64,000 bases of DNA. Source: Haemonchus contortus (taxonomy: Eukaryota > Nematoda > Chromadorea > Rhabditida > Trichostrongylidae). The position numbers were made by a program, and so were the translations under genes. Of the stretch, positions 12,964 to 24,436 are shown one piece after another (positions within the stretch are counted from its first letter, which is position 1; each line of letters starts with the position of its first letter). The DNA is taken from NCBI GenBank assembly GCA_000469685.2, contig LS997565.1:15125235-15189234 (forward strand), written 5' to 3'. A model generated the notes under the pieces. It did no database searches. It was not told the DNA's origin and saw nothing but the letters and a program-made list of their open reading frames with translations.

Positions 12964-13160
12964 ACCTAATCCAACCAATCCTCCGGGGTCGGTTAATTGG
13001 TACCAGGCTCGTCTGGGAGGAAAAAGCTTTGACTTATACATCGGGTGAGCACCGCAAGTCATTGCATATACCTTACACGCATTCAATACGCCACCAGGAT
13101 TCTGAATGCAAGTCGAATGCATGGGAGCATTGGGATTGATCAACGCCCAAAAACTTCATA
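12964..13160 (+). repeat. SINE copy, 5' truncated
   Basis: Body and 3' part of the main SINE are present (CCAGGCTCGTCTGGGAGG, CCGCAAGTCATTGCA, GATTGATCAACGCCC). The tRNA-like head is missing, as expected if reverse transcription stopped early. Confidence 0.8.
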
Positions 13161-13409
13161 CTCCTATCTCAATCTTTGAATACGGTAGAAGTGATACCAG
13201 ACTGCAATCCTCCCAAACAGCCATATCTAAAGCCAATGCAACTGATCCACAAGATGATAAAAATTGCAAAAAAAATCGTCCCTCAAAGAAGATTAGGGGG
13301 AGCCGTGGACTCGAAAGACATGAATCGAACTCAAGCGATGTTAGGCCTGTCACCCTATACAAATCTCAGCGATGAGATGATAAATAGCTAAAGTCCAAAA
13401 TAAATCTGT

Positions 13410-13636
13410 AAAGGATAAGGATAAATTCTTGGAGCCTTTATCGACCCCGTCTGAGGGATGCGCCCGTGCATTCGACTTCCATTCAGAATCGTAGTGGCGT
13501 ATGGAATGCGCATGTAGCCTTTACGGCGGCCTGTCAATGTACAAATCACTGCTTTTATCCTCCCAGACGAGTCTGGTACCATTCAATCGACTCCGGAGGG
13601 AGCTCGATTGGCCTTGGCGGATACTGATCCAGGAAT
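13410..13636 (-). repeat. SINE copy, 5' truncated
   Basis: Minus-strand copy. The 3' tail appears on the plus strand as AAGGATAAGGATAAAT, that is, two TTTATCC-like units. The body follows (CCCGTCTGAGGGATGCGCCC, CCCAGACGAGTCTGGTACCA). The tRNA-like head is absent. It lies only 250 bp from the oppositely oriented copy at 12964. Confidence 0.8.
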
Positions 13637-14767
13637 AAATACGGAATAATCACGGAAAGTTGGCCAGCACTATCAGAATAAAACCCAAAGAAGTGTCAGT
13701 ATATCACAAGAATTTAGTGAGGGGCTTCGACCTGGAATGTCGAGATGATGAAAATAGGGCAAGAGAATGGAAGACAAAAGAGCAGAACTTCTTCCTGTGT
13801 CATGGATGCACTTTAAAACCTTGACGTGACTTTGACTTTTCGTTTTGAAGGAATAAAAGAGCCGAAATTCTTTTAAACAAAGGCCCAAAACGAGCAACAC
13901 AACGTGACGTCCAAAGCGATGAAAATCGTACAAAGCGAATTGTCACCAGATCTAACTGGGGAGGTGAATCATTTGGAAAACATTAGACGCGTAATCTCTG
14001 ATTGTAATAGATGGAAACTCGGGTAATAATCAAAGGGATGGGATTGTCTCGATGAATGACACTTGCCGGACCGCACAAGTGCCAGAAGGAGGCGGAACCC
14101 CAAGTGGGTGGTCCATGCGGTGGGTGCCGACGCTCAGCGAGTATGATACTGGGGCGTGGCCATGTCATGTCTTGAAAGATCCTTTAATCCTTGCTAGCTT
14201 GATTTCCTCGTCAATGACATATGATGGCCGACAGAACAGACTGAACACATCGAATTAAGTATTCGTAACGTCTTAGATGATGAATTCACTCTACATAAAC
14301 AATATTTATCGTTTGCTAGTAGCATGAATGTATTACTGTAAAACAGTGGGAATAAGTATAGAGAATGAGTATCTCCTTCGTGGGTCCTTCCCTAGGCCTG
14401 ACCAACTCGCTGACCTTCCTCGCTTTCCAATAGAGAGCTTCCACAGAGTATGTAGAGAAGGTTTTGTAGCCAAGATTACCGAAAATTGGCGTTTCTCATC
14501 ACAAAACATGGAGGGACCATACCCTTGAAGGCTTACCATCAAAGATGAAAACTTAGCAGAAAAATATTTCTATCTATCCAGCCGGTTGCCTTAAAATGTC
14601 GCCAGTAGAAGGGGAGAGGCCTGAAATCCTGGAATCCTATTTAACTCACATTCCCTCGTTTGCAGATTTTACGATTTTACAGTCTTTACGAAGATATCGA
14701 TAGTTTCAAGTGATTATGTTTTAAAGACAAAGGTAGATACCACCTCAGGAGATATTTTGTCGAAATT

Positions 14768-15105
14768 TATGGAAGAGCAGAAGTTTCAGGGCGAGGGGGT
14801 TCTTAGCTTGCAAGCTCGGGCCAAATGAAGGCAAAAGGCTAGGATGGGCTGTTAGTATACTTTGCTATCTACTTCTAATAAATAGCTACAAATCATGGTC
14901 TCTCCTTATTCAACCATGTTCCCTACTGCAAACCCGATTCCAGTAAACGAAGATAAGAGCAGAAGCTGGAAGAGCAGAAGTTTGAGGGCGGAGGGGTTCT
15001 TAGCTCACAAGATCAGCCCAACGAAAGCAACGAAAGGCTAGGAACGGTTGGAACAACCTAATAAAGTTCATTATCTACTTTTAATAAATTGCCACGAATC
15101 CCATT
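14768..15105 (+). repeat. Diverged tandem repeat, 200-bp period
   Basis: The block starting GGAAGAGCAGAAGTTT near 14768 returns near 14968. It contains GGTTCTTAGCT, AAAGGCTAGGA and TATCTACTT(C/T)TAATAAAT. There are two copies, with many substitutions and small indels. No coding content is evident. Confidence 0.65.
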
Positions 15106-15507
15106 CCTTTGTACTTGAATATTCTAAGCTCCAACAACACTGCGTAGAAGGTTCTCGATCTATAAATCAAAGTGAAGCCTTACAGGAGTACTGCCTCACA
15201 TCGATACATAGGCATTTTGAGGAAGTGGTAACGAAGAGATTGGGTGCTGCTGCGGTAGTCCCACCGATTTCGATTATGATAAAAAAGAAACTTCTTTGGC
15301 AAAACTTTTTTAAAATGGGCTTGAAATTCCATCATACCGCAAAATAATGAAAATACAGTTTGACCGTCACTTTATTCTCTGATTTCTTCTTTCCAATACT
15401 GGTGGGAGCCATTAGAATATTATATCTCCATACAGCAAATGGCGAAAATAGAGGCGGAGATTCCATCTTTACAGATTGCTTCTATTAGTTTTGACTTGTT
15501 CTGTTAA

Positions 15508-15665
15508 TACAGCTGTAGCTAAAAGCACAAGCACGAGTTCGAGTCCCGTCCGAGACTGAAGTTCTGTCTATAACTCGCCAACCTTGTGAGGCTTTAACTG
15601 GAATTCCAGATCAACAAACGTCATAGAGACGAGGTACCCATCAATCACAAACGGTAGGGCTCAAA
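15508..15665 (+). repeat. tRNA-like repeat, second family
   Basis: The B-box segment GAGTTCGAGTCCCGTCCGAG is followed by CTCGCCAACCTTGTGAGG, matching the copy at 11940-12078 in reverse. A box and head are poorly preserved. It is probably a SINE remnant. Confidence 0.5.
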
Positions 15666-16338
15666 ACAAGTGATTAGGAGAAGTCGAAAAAAATGATATA
15701 CCAGAAAGAGTATGACATGAGTACATCCACAATCGAAGAAAATTACTACTTTCTTAATTACTGCTCACAGAATTCTGGATTCTTGTGCTAGACACAAAAA
15801 CTTAAAAGCATTCTGAAAAGTCTTGAAAGAAGCGAAGCAAGAGGGAGGAATAACAGTTCGTCAAGTCCTGATTAGGTCGGCCTTTTAGACACTCACTCTT
15901 GACCGCCCACTGGTGATGTTCTATCGAAATGAAAGGACATCTTTGTCGTAATCGACGGCCTAGAAATGGGTGACCAGCGCTGGCATCTTTTTGGCTCTTT
16001 ATCCAAAGAGCTACCCAAAGAGCCAGAAAGAGCTCGACGACCTTCTGGATTTGGTAAAGGAGTTTTCAGGCGGGGAGGTGGAGAAAGGAAGGCTAGAAGA
16101 GCTCGGAAAGGGTATTTGACAGATGGGAATAAAGAGTCGATATATTGGATTAAAAAACTGCCTACCCCCTGCACCTGAAAATTTTTCTACATGGCTACTG
16201 CCCAATGTGGAAATACGGTAAGCTGAGATTCGGTCGGTAGAGATGAAGAAAAAGTTTCTCCGAATGACTTCGAAATATCATCAGAATTCATAAGTTGCAG
16301 CTGGTCAGTTTTTGAGGGAACCCTACTTCATTTGATAT

Positions 16339-16492
16339 TCAGTCCCGTTTTTTTCCTGCAAGGCGCTGGCCCCATTCATCTGCAACGGTCGCTGAGGGAT
16401 CCATTTCAGGGATGCAAACTAAGCCTTCAGTGTGACTAAGTTTTTCGTCGGCTCCAAAGTGTTCCAGAAGCCAACTCTTCATGAATCTCTGA
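16339..16492 (-). CDS. Candidate terminal exon, unknown gene
   Basis: The minus-strand acceptor CTCTTTCCCAG at 16493 opens a 50-residue frame ending in a stop at 16339. It contains RFMKSWLLEHFGADEKLSHT, then CIPEMDPSATVADEWGQRLA. Composition looks coding and the acceptor is near consensus. It enters in phase 2, whereas the candidate exon at 17021 leaves in phase 1, so any link needs another exon between them. I do not recognise it. Confidence 0.35.
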
Positions 16493-16854
16493 CTGGGAAA
16501 GAGTAGATAAGAGCTGACGGAGGCACTGGAGCTTTTACCTAAGCCATTGCCCAACGATTCATGGATGAATGTAGCTGATTCAGCTATGTAGTTAATCCGT
16601 AGAACGGATCATATTAGAGGCTCGGAAACCATGTCGTCCAAGTGTTTGCGAATTGGTATTCCCCCAGTCAACTAACTTTGAAAACAAACTAGCGGACTAA
16701 AGACTGACGGACCGCTGCGTCCGTTCCCATTGGATCGACAGTGTGCTATCCCTGACCATTCTTCCTTTCCCTGACTAATCGTTGAACCCATAACCGAAGC
16801 CGACTCGTTCTTCCAAGTGAATACTAACGCTAAACCACAAATCTCAAGAAGACC

Positions 16855-16935
16855 CACAGAATATACACGGACACATACACGTACATATACACACAAATAC
16901 ACACATACACACGCCTACCCACTCAACCACCCACC
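16855..16935. repeat. CA-rich microsatellite
   Basis: An imperfect run of ACAC/ACATAC units in the plus strand. Confidence 0.85.
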
Positions 16936-17020
16936 CGCTCGCATCGTAATACATCCACGAGCACACACAAAGCCGGAAAGGAACTGATGGATTAAATTTT
17001 GTCGAGACAGCTATTCTCAC

Positions 17021-17236
17021 CTTTCGAGTGATTTACGTTCAGCTGTAAAAGATCGGTGTCGCTACGATGAACGGATGGAGCGGCGAACCCAGTACTATTG
17101 AATTTATCGTCACAGTAAAAAGTATTCGAGATGGTTAAGAAGCAGAAGTTGTTCGTCGCCAAAACTATTTCATCGTCTGGCAATTTCAAATCATAAAACG
17201 AGGCATTCGAGACATGTGGCCGCCGATCATGCGATT
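17021..17236 (-). CDS. Candidate exon, unknown gene
   Basis: The open minus-strand frame contains SFYDLKLPDDEIVLATNNFC, then FLTISNTFYCDDKFNSTGF, then SDTDLLQLNVNHSK. It ends at a consensus donor (CGAAAG/GTGAGA). Two possible N-glycosylation sites (NST, NHS) and scattered cysteines would suit an extracellular segment, but that is inference. The upstream boundary is unclear because a stop precedes the frame near 17236. Confidence 0.3.
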
Positions 17237-18235
17237 TTCCTCAGCTATTTGGCTAGTAATTAAGAGAATCTCCAGAGCTTCTCGGCAAAATATGAGTCGA
17301 ATTTCAAAACACCAAAACCTCCAGTCAGCTGACAACCACGATGTAGGGATAGTCAGTCAGCAACAGTAATCTTTGAAGGTTCCATTGTTATAATAAAGTC
17401 TCATTCGTCAATCGAGCTGGTTTTTTCCCAATTGTCAATCATTTTTCGGAAAATACCAACAGCGTGGATGGGAAAGGTAAACAAAAACAGGTTCGTACCC
17501 CCTTAATGTTCATTAGCGGTTTTGTCAGGCGGCCATAAAATATCGCATATTTTGTTTTTTTCTCTAACACCGTGATCAATTTTCATAAAAAAAAAACTCG
17601 GTAAACAGGACAAAACTAATAATGTTTCTTTACAATTTTGCTAGATTGTGCCGGGTGTGAGATCTATGATTTGAATTCAGCCTCAGACAGGACTCAAACC
17701 TAATAACCGTTGAGGGCGAGGACGGGATGGTTGAGTCTTGCTGTCGTGGGGGTTAAACACTGCCTGGGAAATTGTTGGTTCACGTCCGGTATTAGGACGA
17801 ATTTTCGCCGTTGCGCTCACCACTGTGTATGATGCTTGGGTGAATGTTTTTGAGAGGAAGAGCGCAGACTGTTGGAAAAATTGAAAAACTTTTTTTTCTT
17901 GGACACCTGCTACGACTTTCGTTGGGAATGAACCTATTTGCATAAAATTTTTAGGCCTTAAATTGGTTTGATGGAATAGATGATCTTCACAGCAAAAGAT
18001 GAGGTATCTTATTTATCTTACCGGCTTGAACAAGTTGCCAAAATACTTGAGCAACGAAATGTCGATCGAAATAAGAAGAGAAAGAAAATGTGAATGTGAG
18101 AACGAAAGTCTCACGATTCAAATCGTGATATCCAAAAACGTTCCAAAGCACCTGAATTTGGCCGTAAGGGGCTATGGTGGAATTAAATCTAAAGTTCAGT
18201 GCTAATTCCCTCAGCCACTGCCCTTTCTTAGCCGT

Positions 18236-18535
18236 ATAAGGATAATGGATAAAGTTTTTGGCGTTAATCAATCCCGTCTGTGGGATGCGTCCTGCATTCG
18301 ACTTTCATTCAGAATCGTAGTGGCGTAATAAATGCGTATGTGGCCTATACAATGACTTGCGGTGCACAGCCGATGTACAAGTCAATGCTTTTATCCTCCC
18401 AGACGAGTCTGGTACCAACTAACTGACCACGGAGGGATGAAAGACTTGGATGGCTTATGAGGATACCGATCCGGGATTTGAAACCATGATCATGCGTGTG
18501 TGAACTGCGCCACTTACCACCACACTACGTCTGCC
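18236..18535 (-). repeat. tRNA-derived SINE copy
   Basis: This nearly complete minus-strand copy runs from the 3' tail (AAGGATAATGGATAAAG) through CCCAGACGAGTCTGGTACCA to the tRNA-like head (CGCCACTTACCACCACACTA). Confidence 0.85.
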
Positions 18536-19277
18536 CGTTAAGCTTCCCATATCTGAACTGTAAGCTGAGCGGTGCTGTATGAATATGGAGAGGCAGTTGA
18601 AAAAGCTCATCCTCTACAGGTGACTAGGCGAACACAGTTCACGTAAATAAAAAAGCTTTCAGGAGCTGATCCAGGGAAAACCTATATGTAGGTAGAGTCT
18701 CACTGCATAAAGTCTAGAAAATTCTTACGTCCGCTCTGGAAATCAAAGTTAAAAGTGGCCAATGTGCCAGTGGTGAAAGAAACATTCTGTTACGTGGCAA
18801 AAATGTTCTTGACTTCTGAAAAACTATACTTTTAGTACACTTTTAGAAAAATTCGGCGAATATAGTCGCTGTGCCCCTTGAAAAGACAGAACAGATGGAC
18901 TCAATGAGAAAATGAAATGAAATGCAGGTCTTAAAAGAAATGGACTTGAAATCCGAAAATGGCCAGTTCAATTTTACGGACGAAATTACCTCGGTCTTAT
19001 TAAATTCCGATTAATCCCATTAAATATGACCTTTGCAGCATTTTGCTCCCTTCTCAAGAATCTGAATGGGGAAAATTTCTTTCCAGGGAAAGGTTTGGCA
19101 GAATTTTCGCAAAATCCTCTAACATTATACGGTGCCAAAAATTGTATTACTAACTGTACATGGGGATTACGTCACTAAATGTACCGCGTGAACGTCGTGC
19201 ATTGCCGGTTTACATGGCCTCCCACAAGTTGTTGCCGGCGACAAGGAAGCGGGTACAGAAAACCCATCAAAGAGGAG

Positions 19278-20397
19278 TTAAAAGCACAGTTCACTATTAT
19301 TAGGGTAATCCAGAATATGAAGAAAAATGGAAGGCGATGAAGGCAAAGAAAGTACGCAAATAGGTAATTCCAAGGTGATAAAAGGCTCAGAAGAAATGGT
19401 TAAAGGCACTGTTCACGAAAAAAATGGTTTCGGAGATCTGCACATGGTTTGAATTCGACGCCCCCTCTGATACGATTTGTGCAGGAATGAGGTCGGAAAA
19501 CGGTCTGGATAGGGCACAATAAGGGCAGGAACATTGGGGGACGGGAGGCCTCCGCCCCTCGCTAGGCTGACTACGAAACCTAATTGCCGTTCATCACTTT
19601 CGCATTGGGCGAAGTTGTCTTCTTGGGTGTGTTGTCTGCTATTGCAGACACTGCGTCGCCTAACTGCACTCGCCCGAACACTCACTTAACCGCCGTTCTT
19701 CCAATGTAAAACTCGTCCAACCCCCCTCTCCAGCTCTTTTTTTGACCCTTTCTATTTCTTTTTGTTAATCGTTTTTTGCGCTTTTTTCGTTGTCATCGCT
19801 TTATTCTAGAGTAATACTATGAATTCCCGTCAAAAAAGGGTACCCTAAATTTATCGTAAACGGTGCCTTTAAAAAGGGACCTGGGCGAGAAGAAAACCAG
19901 AAAATGAAGAAGAATGGGTGTTTGAACGAGCTATACAATTTGTGTCATTGCATAAGTGTGAGTCCCGGTGCGAATAGTCAACAACGGTAGGTATTCACAC
20001 ATACGCATAAGTTAACAAAAAGAAACCTAGTAACGGCAAAAATAGCCCACGCTATTCGGCCTTTTGAGGTAGAAAATCAGAATAATGATCGCTTCAGCAA
20101 AAAGAATGACAGGGAATAAAAGAATGTGAGAAAAACACCGCCTCGTCACTCGGCGATCAGCTGACTGTGTGTGGGTCCTAGAACGAATATTGCGATCTGT
20201 ATCGCCTCGACACTCGGCTGATGTGACATTGATCGAGGAGCGAAAAGTCCGGGCCATCCGGTAACGGGTCTCCCACTAGGCACTAGCTGTTGAATTTTGG
20301 GACTCGACAGCGTCCTTCCGGTTACCCTTGTTGGCACTGGGTACTCCTAGGGGGAGAACTCAGAAACCACTTCTATCGCGAACTGTGCCTTCTAAAC
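19278..20397 (-). mobile_element. MITE of the GGCACAGTTCAC family, interrupted
   Basis: Read in reverse, this matches the copies at 21537 and 28882. One end (AGCACAGTTCAC, then GGGTAATCCAGAATATG) lies at 19278 and the other (GCGAACTGTGCC) at about 20395. Internal landmarks shared with the other copies include GGACCCACACACAG near 20165 (reverse) and the ATTCGCACCGGGAC motif near 19965. A second, smaller element with its own inverted termini is inserted at 19402-19863. There is no transposase, so it is non-autonomous. Confidence 0.7.
19402..19863. mobile_element. Nested MITE, related termini
   Basis: It begins TTAAAGGCACTGTTCACGA and ends TCGTAAACGGTGCCTTTAA, giving imperfect terminal inverted repeats of about 19 bases. 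Its interior includes GGTCGGAAAACGGTCTGG, which recurs in the copy at 52221, so it belongs to a sub-family distinct from its host element. Confidence 0.65.
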
Positions 20398-21033
20398 GCA
20401 ATAAAGACTTGCAGTGCTAAGAAAATGGAGTGTGTTGCTCACAACTACATCCCCTTACAACTGTAATGCATGGTTGTGATGAGGGAGGAGAAAGAATAAC
20501 CCAGGATCAGGCTGGTCTTCTTATCGAAATAGCGCGATTCCGTCATGGTGCTACATTTCATTTCTGGTTACTGCATGTATTCCAAGACATTTCCTGATTT
20601 CAAGATACTTCTTAGTTACCCTTGGTCGGGGTAAAAATGTCCGATACACCTATCAAAAGTCAATTTCATGCTTACTTTTGCTGTTCAACGGGATTCATCG
20701 AAATAGTAAGGCTCGAGAACCCCTGAGGAAGTCTTAGATTTCCGATAAAAATGTAAAGCAAGCCTGTGAAGGCTCTACATACTCTACTTCTAAACTATAG
20801 AGGTTCTTCCATTGTTTTTCGAGTTGATTCAGCAGCTAACAGCATACGTCTTTTTGCCCTAGGAAGCATGGAAGCATGGAAACACCTCGAGGAAACTTCC
20901 TTGCTTCCCAGTTCCTGCCCATAGGGTAAATAGACACACGATTAACATGGGTTGTTAAGAAGGTATGCCCAACGAACAGGTTCGGTAGGTACCCGCCCAA
21001 TACAAAGCAGTACGACGACCACAGCTCTCTTTC

Positions 21034-21205
21034 CTATACGTCAGCGATAACAGCAGCATCTTGATGGGCCTTTTTCGTGAAGGTTATCAGTTTCGAGGCT
21101 TCCCATCTGCATTTGTAGACAGCGGGAAATTCCAAACAGAGCTCTACTGGAGGAGTGTGGATGGCGGCAGTCGCCCTTTTTAAAAGTTTTATTGAAATTA
21201 AGTTT
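21034..21205 (-). CDS. Candidate terminal exon, unknown gene
   Basis: A consensus acceptor (CTTCCTTCCCAG) at 21206 opens a 56-residue minus-strand frame ending in a stop at 21034. It includes ATAAIHTPPVELCLEFPAVY, then KCRWEASKLITFTKKAHQDA. The composition is coding-like, but I recognise no family and found no upstream exon. Confidence 0.3.
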
Positions 21206-21536
21206 CTGGGAAGGAAAGTAAGGTAAATGGGCTCGACGAAAGAGTTGTACATGGAGAAAGATACTGTATCCTTCCTCCTCGCTGTTCGTTGATCTTACTG
21301 CTCTTCAACCCAGTGAGATCACTAAAAATTCATTGGAGGTGTTTACATGAATTGTGCCAGACAGGGAACTGCTGTGTTAATTCACTTTACTTTCAGAAGT
21401 TACTTTAGACGGTTTGCTGTGCTACATACCTTCTTACAGAATCCTTTAGCTCATTCGACGATGACACGCTCTGCGACTTTGCGATCACTAAGATCCGAAA
21501 AGGTGTGGCTAACTCTGGTTGCCTCATGGAGGGATA

Positions 21537-22090
21537 GAGGCACAGTTCACGATAATTCAATGGGCGGGAACGTCAATGGCCTTTCCGCCTCTCGATCGAT
21601 GACACACCAGACGGTCACACGAGTGTCGAGGCCATACAGATTGCAAATATTCGTTCTAGGACCCACACCCAATTGGCTGATCGCCGAGCCGTGAGGCGAT
21701 GTTTTTCTCATATTCTTTTATTCTCTGTCATTCTTTTTGCTGCTGCCATCCATTATTTAACTTTCTACCACGAGAAGCCAAAAAAGGTGACTATTTTTGC
21801 TGTTTTGCTTTGAGTAACTAAGGCTTATGAGTGAATGAATTTTTGTTTACCATAGCCAGCTATTCGCACCAGGACCCTCACACATTGTATAATTCGTCAG
21901 AACGCCCCTTTCTCCTTCTTTTTTAGTTTCATTCTCGTCCAGCCATTTTTAACGGTTTTTGAAGCCTTTTTTCACTTTGGAAACACCGATTCATGCAGTT
22001 TCTTCACCTTCATCGCACTATTTTCGATCTTGTCTTCAATTTTCTTCATAATCTGGATTACCCGAAAGTATCGTGAACTGTGCCTTCAAA
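21537..22090 (+). mobile_element. MITE, GGCACAGTTCAC family
   Basis: The 5' end is AGGCACAGTTCACGATA and the 3' end TATCGTGAACTGTGCCT, a clear inverted pair about 554 bp apart. The interior shares CGTTCTAGGACCCAC and ATTCGCACCAGGACCC with the copies at 19278 and 28882. It has no coding capacity. Confidence 0.8.
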
Positions 22091-23503
22091 CCTCGCTAAA
22101 ATCACTAATTGATTTAATAATTAGCAAAAGAAATGTGTTGAATGAGCTCGTGCCTACTTTTGTTATTCTGCCCGCTCAAAGAGGTCATTAAAGAGAGGGC
22201 GCGCATACCAGAAGGCTCGCAACTCATCCAGTAATCCTTTAGGCTGTGAGGGCCGCTCCCATTATGATTAATTCCTCAGTCCTTCAGTTCTTACGAGAAG
22301 TTTGCACTTCGCCCGAAGGCTAATTATTTTCAGAGGCAGGATTCATGACGAAATCGATCCCTGTTTTCTGGTCCCCGGGAGAGAGATAAATGTTGAACCT
22401 TGGCAAGCAAAAGAGAGAACATCCATGCGTTTGGCACTTTTATCTAGGAGGATTTCCATGGTAAACGAAGTCACTTCTAAGCTATTTTGGATTATTTATC
22501 AACTGGAGTGGCTCAATTTCACTTGAAATTACTCGAAAGCGTCAATGTAGACAGAAAAGTCTAAGCTTGGACCATTTGTGGGAGGCATTTTCCCTAAATT
22601 CAGGTCTGCGTCAGTTGATGTGACTGCGCCTTTTTGACGGAAGGCTTAAGTCTAAATGAAAGAAGTGACTGGTAAGGTTTGAAATGCGGTTCCTGCACCA
22701 CAGTGATTTTGTTGCCATATTTTTTTGGCACGCCGTGTGTATGTCAGGCTTGAACGATTGCGAAACAATTGCAATGATGATTACATTATTTGTATCCTAA
22801 AGCAGCTAGACCACTGTCATGGATTAGCCGCATGCGAGCCTGTACGAACTTAGACCCAAATTCGGTAATTGTTATGAGGATCTCAATCAGTGCTTACTGA
22901 TAGGATCGGTTTTGTGTAAATCGCTTGTGATCGATTCATCACGCGGCAGTCGGGGACGATCTCGCCTAGTTACTACAGTTCTAGCGTTCTTCATACAGCC
23001 CAATCGACATGCGATTATAATTTCTGCATGACTCTAATGTTAGTTCTTTTTTTTTCGGCATTTCTTACTTGCTGCGCGCATTCTTCCACATTCCGTCGGC
23101 GCAGCGTCTCTCTCGCCACGACTCGACTTTTTCGATCCTACTGCACCATGGGAACCATGGGTTCATAGAAACTTTGATTTGATCAACGTTCGAGAATTGG
23201 TTGATATTAGTACTTATGCCATCATTCAATCTCTCAGGTCTATACCTATAAAGCCTTGATGAGAGACACAATTGTGCTCAAATAAACTGTCTCCAAAAAG
23301 ATCATAATGATATAAGGAAGAGTTTCCTCTAAAATGAAAACAATACTCTCGCTGAAAGGGCTCGAGTAGAAGTTATTGACTACAATATCTAATGACTGAC
23401 ATACTCGAAATTAAGTGCACAAACAATCACAACTATAGATCGGTTTATACTAAGCATCAGCTTCAGACAACAGTTGTCTCCATCTTACATAAAAAATGAT
23501 TAT
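22091..23503. other. No supported gene
   Basis: I see no exon with matching splice sites or an identifiable repeat. Confidence 0.4.
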
Positions 23504-23739
23504 TCATATCACAGCTGTTGCGCAGATGTGTTCGAGATCAGCAAGTGACTTTTCAGCGAAAAAATGCCTTCGAACATCTTCAGGAAGCAACTGACTGACG
23601 GTGGACGCTATCAGCAATAGAGCAGCCGACGGAGCAGCACCGTGAACGGCCACTCGGGCGCTGAAGCAACCAGCAAGGAGTCCGGCCGCCTGTGTTTGGA
23701 TCTCTCGAACTGTTTTCTGGGATTTGAGGCGGCTGTCTT
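23504..23739 (-). CDS. Candidate terminal exon, helical protein
   Basis: A strong minus-strand acceptor (CTTTTTTTCTAG) at 23740 opens a 77-residue frame. It reads SRLKSQKTVREIQTQAAGLL, AGCFSARVAVHGAAPSAALL, LIASTVSQLLPEDVRRHFFA, then a short helix and a stop. The Ala/Leu-rich, helix-turn pattern would suit an armadillo- or HEAT-like C-terminus. GC content is clearly higher than in surrounding DNA. No upstream exon was found, and the family is not recognised. Confidence 0.45.
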
Positions 23740-23871
23740 CTAGAAAAAAAGAGCACACTCAGAGATTTTCTCGTAAATCAAATAACTTGATGCTTATGAC
23801 AGATTCTGAAAAGGTAAAAAACAAATATGTGATTAATTAGAAAATGAGTTTGATCATAAGCGTTATGGATG

Positions 23872-24060
23872 AAGGGGTGAAGTCTTCAGGCTTCACAAAT
23901 CCCACTCGCCCCCTAATTCGACTCCCATTCCGAATCATAGTAATGTATTGAATGCATGGGGCTGTGCAATGACTTGCGGCGGTCGGCCAATGTACAAGCC
24001 AGCCTATCCTCCCAGACGAGTCTAGCAGCAATCAGCCGACACCGGAGAGATGGAAGGCTT
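23872..24060 (-). repeat. SINE copy, 5' truncated
   Basis: Minus-strand body and tail of the main SINE (CAATGACTTGCGGCGGTC, CCCAGACGAGTCTAGCA). It stops where the oppositely oriented copy at 24070 begins, so the two form an inverted pair. Confidence 0.75.
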
Positions 24061-24069
24061 ATGTTAGTT

Positions 24070-24340
24070 GGCTTGGGCGATGTAGTGGCAAGTGGCTCCT
24101 TACCTCACACGCATATTCAAGGGTTTGAATCCTGGGTCGATACCTGCGCAGGCGAACCAGGCCTTCCATCCTTCTGGGGTCGGGTAGTTTGTACCAGACT
24201 CATCTGGCAGAACAACAGCACTGACTTATCCATTGGCCGGCCATGGCAATTCATTGTACATATTCGAATACTTCTACAATTTTTATTGGAAGTTGAACGT
24301 GGGAGCGCAACCCTCAGGCGGTTTATCAACGTCAGGAAAC
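24070..24340 (+). repeat. tRNA-derived SINE copy
   Basis: The head carries GTAGTGGCAAGTGG and the B box GGTTTGAATCC. The body has CCAGACTCATCTGGCAGA, and the end GTTTATCAACGTC. It is a diverged full-length plus-strand copy abutting the minus-strand copy before it. Confidence 0.75.
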
Positions 24341-24436
24341 TTTATCTTCGAATGATCAAAGTACTTCCTTGTCATTTGTCGCCTAATATACCTACTTCAT
24401 TGCATGCTGTTGGCATGTTAACAACTTAGGTTATTA

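Noticed and set aside
13160..13391. Overlapping small frames on both strands near 13.2 kb
   Set aside because: They lie between two SINE copies, overlap one another in several frames, and none has a motif or splice support.
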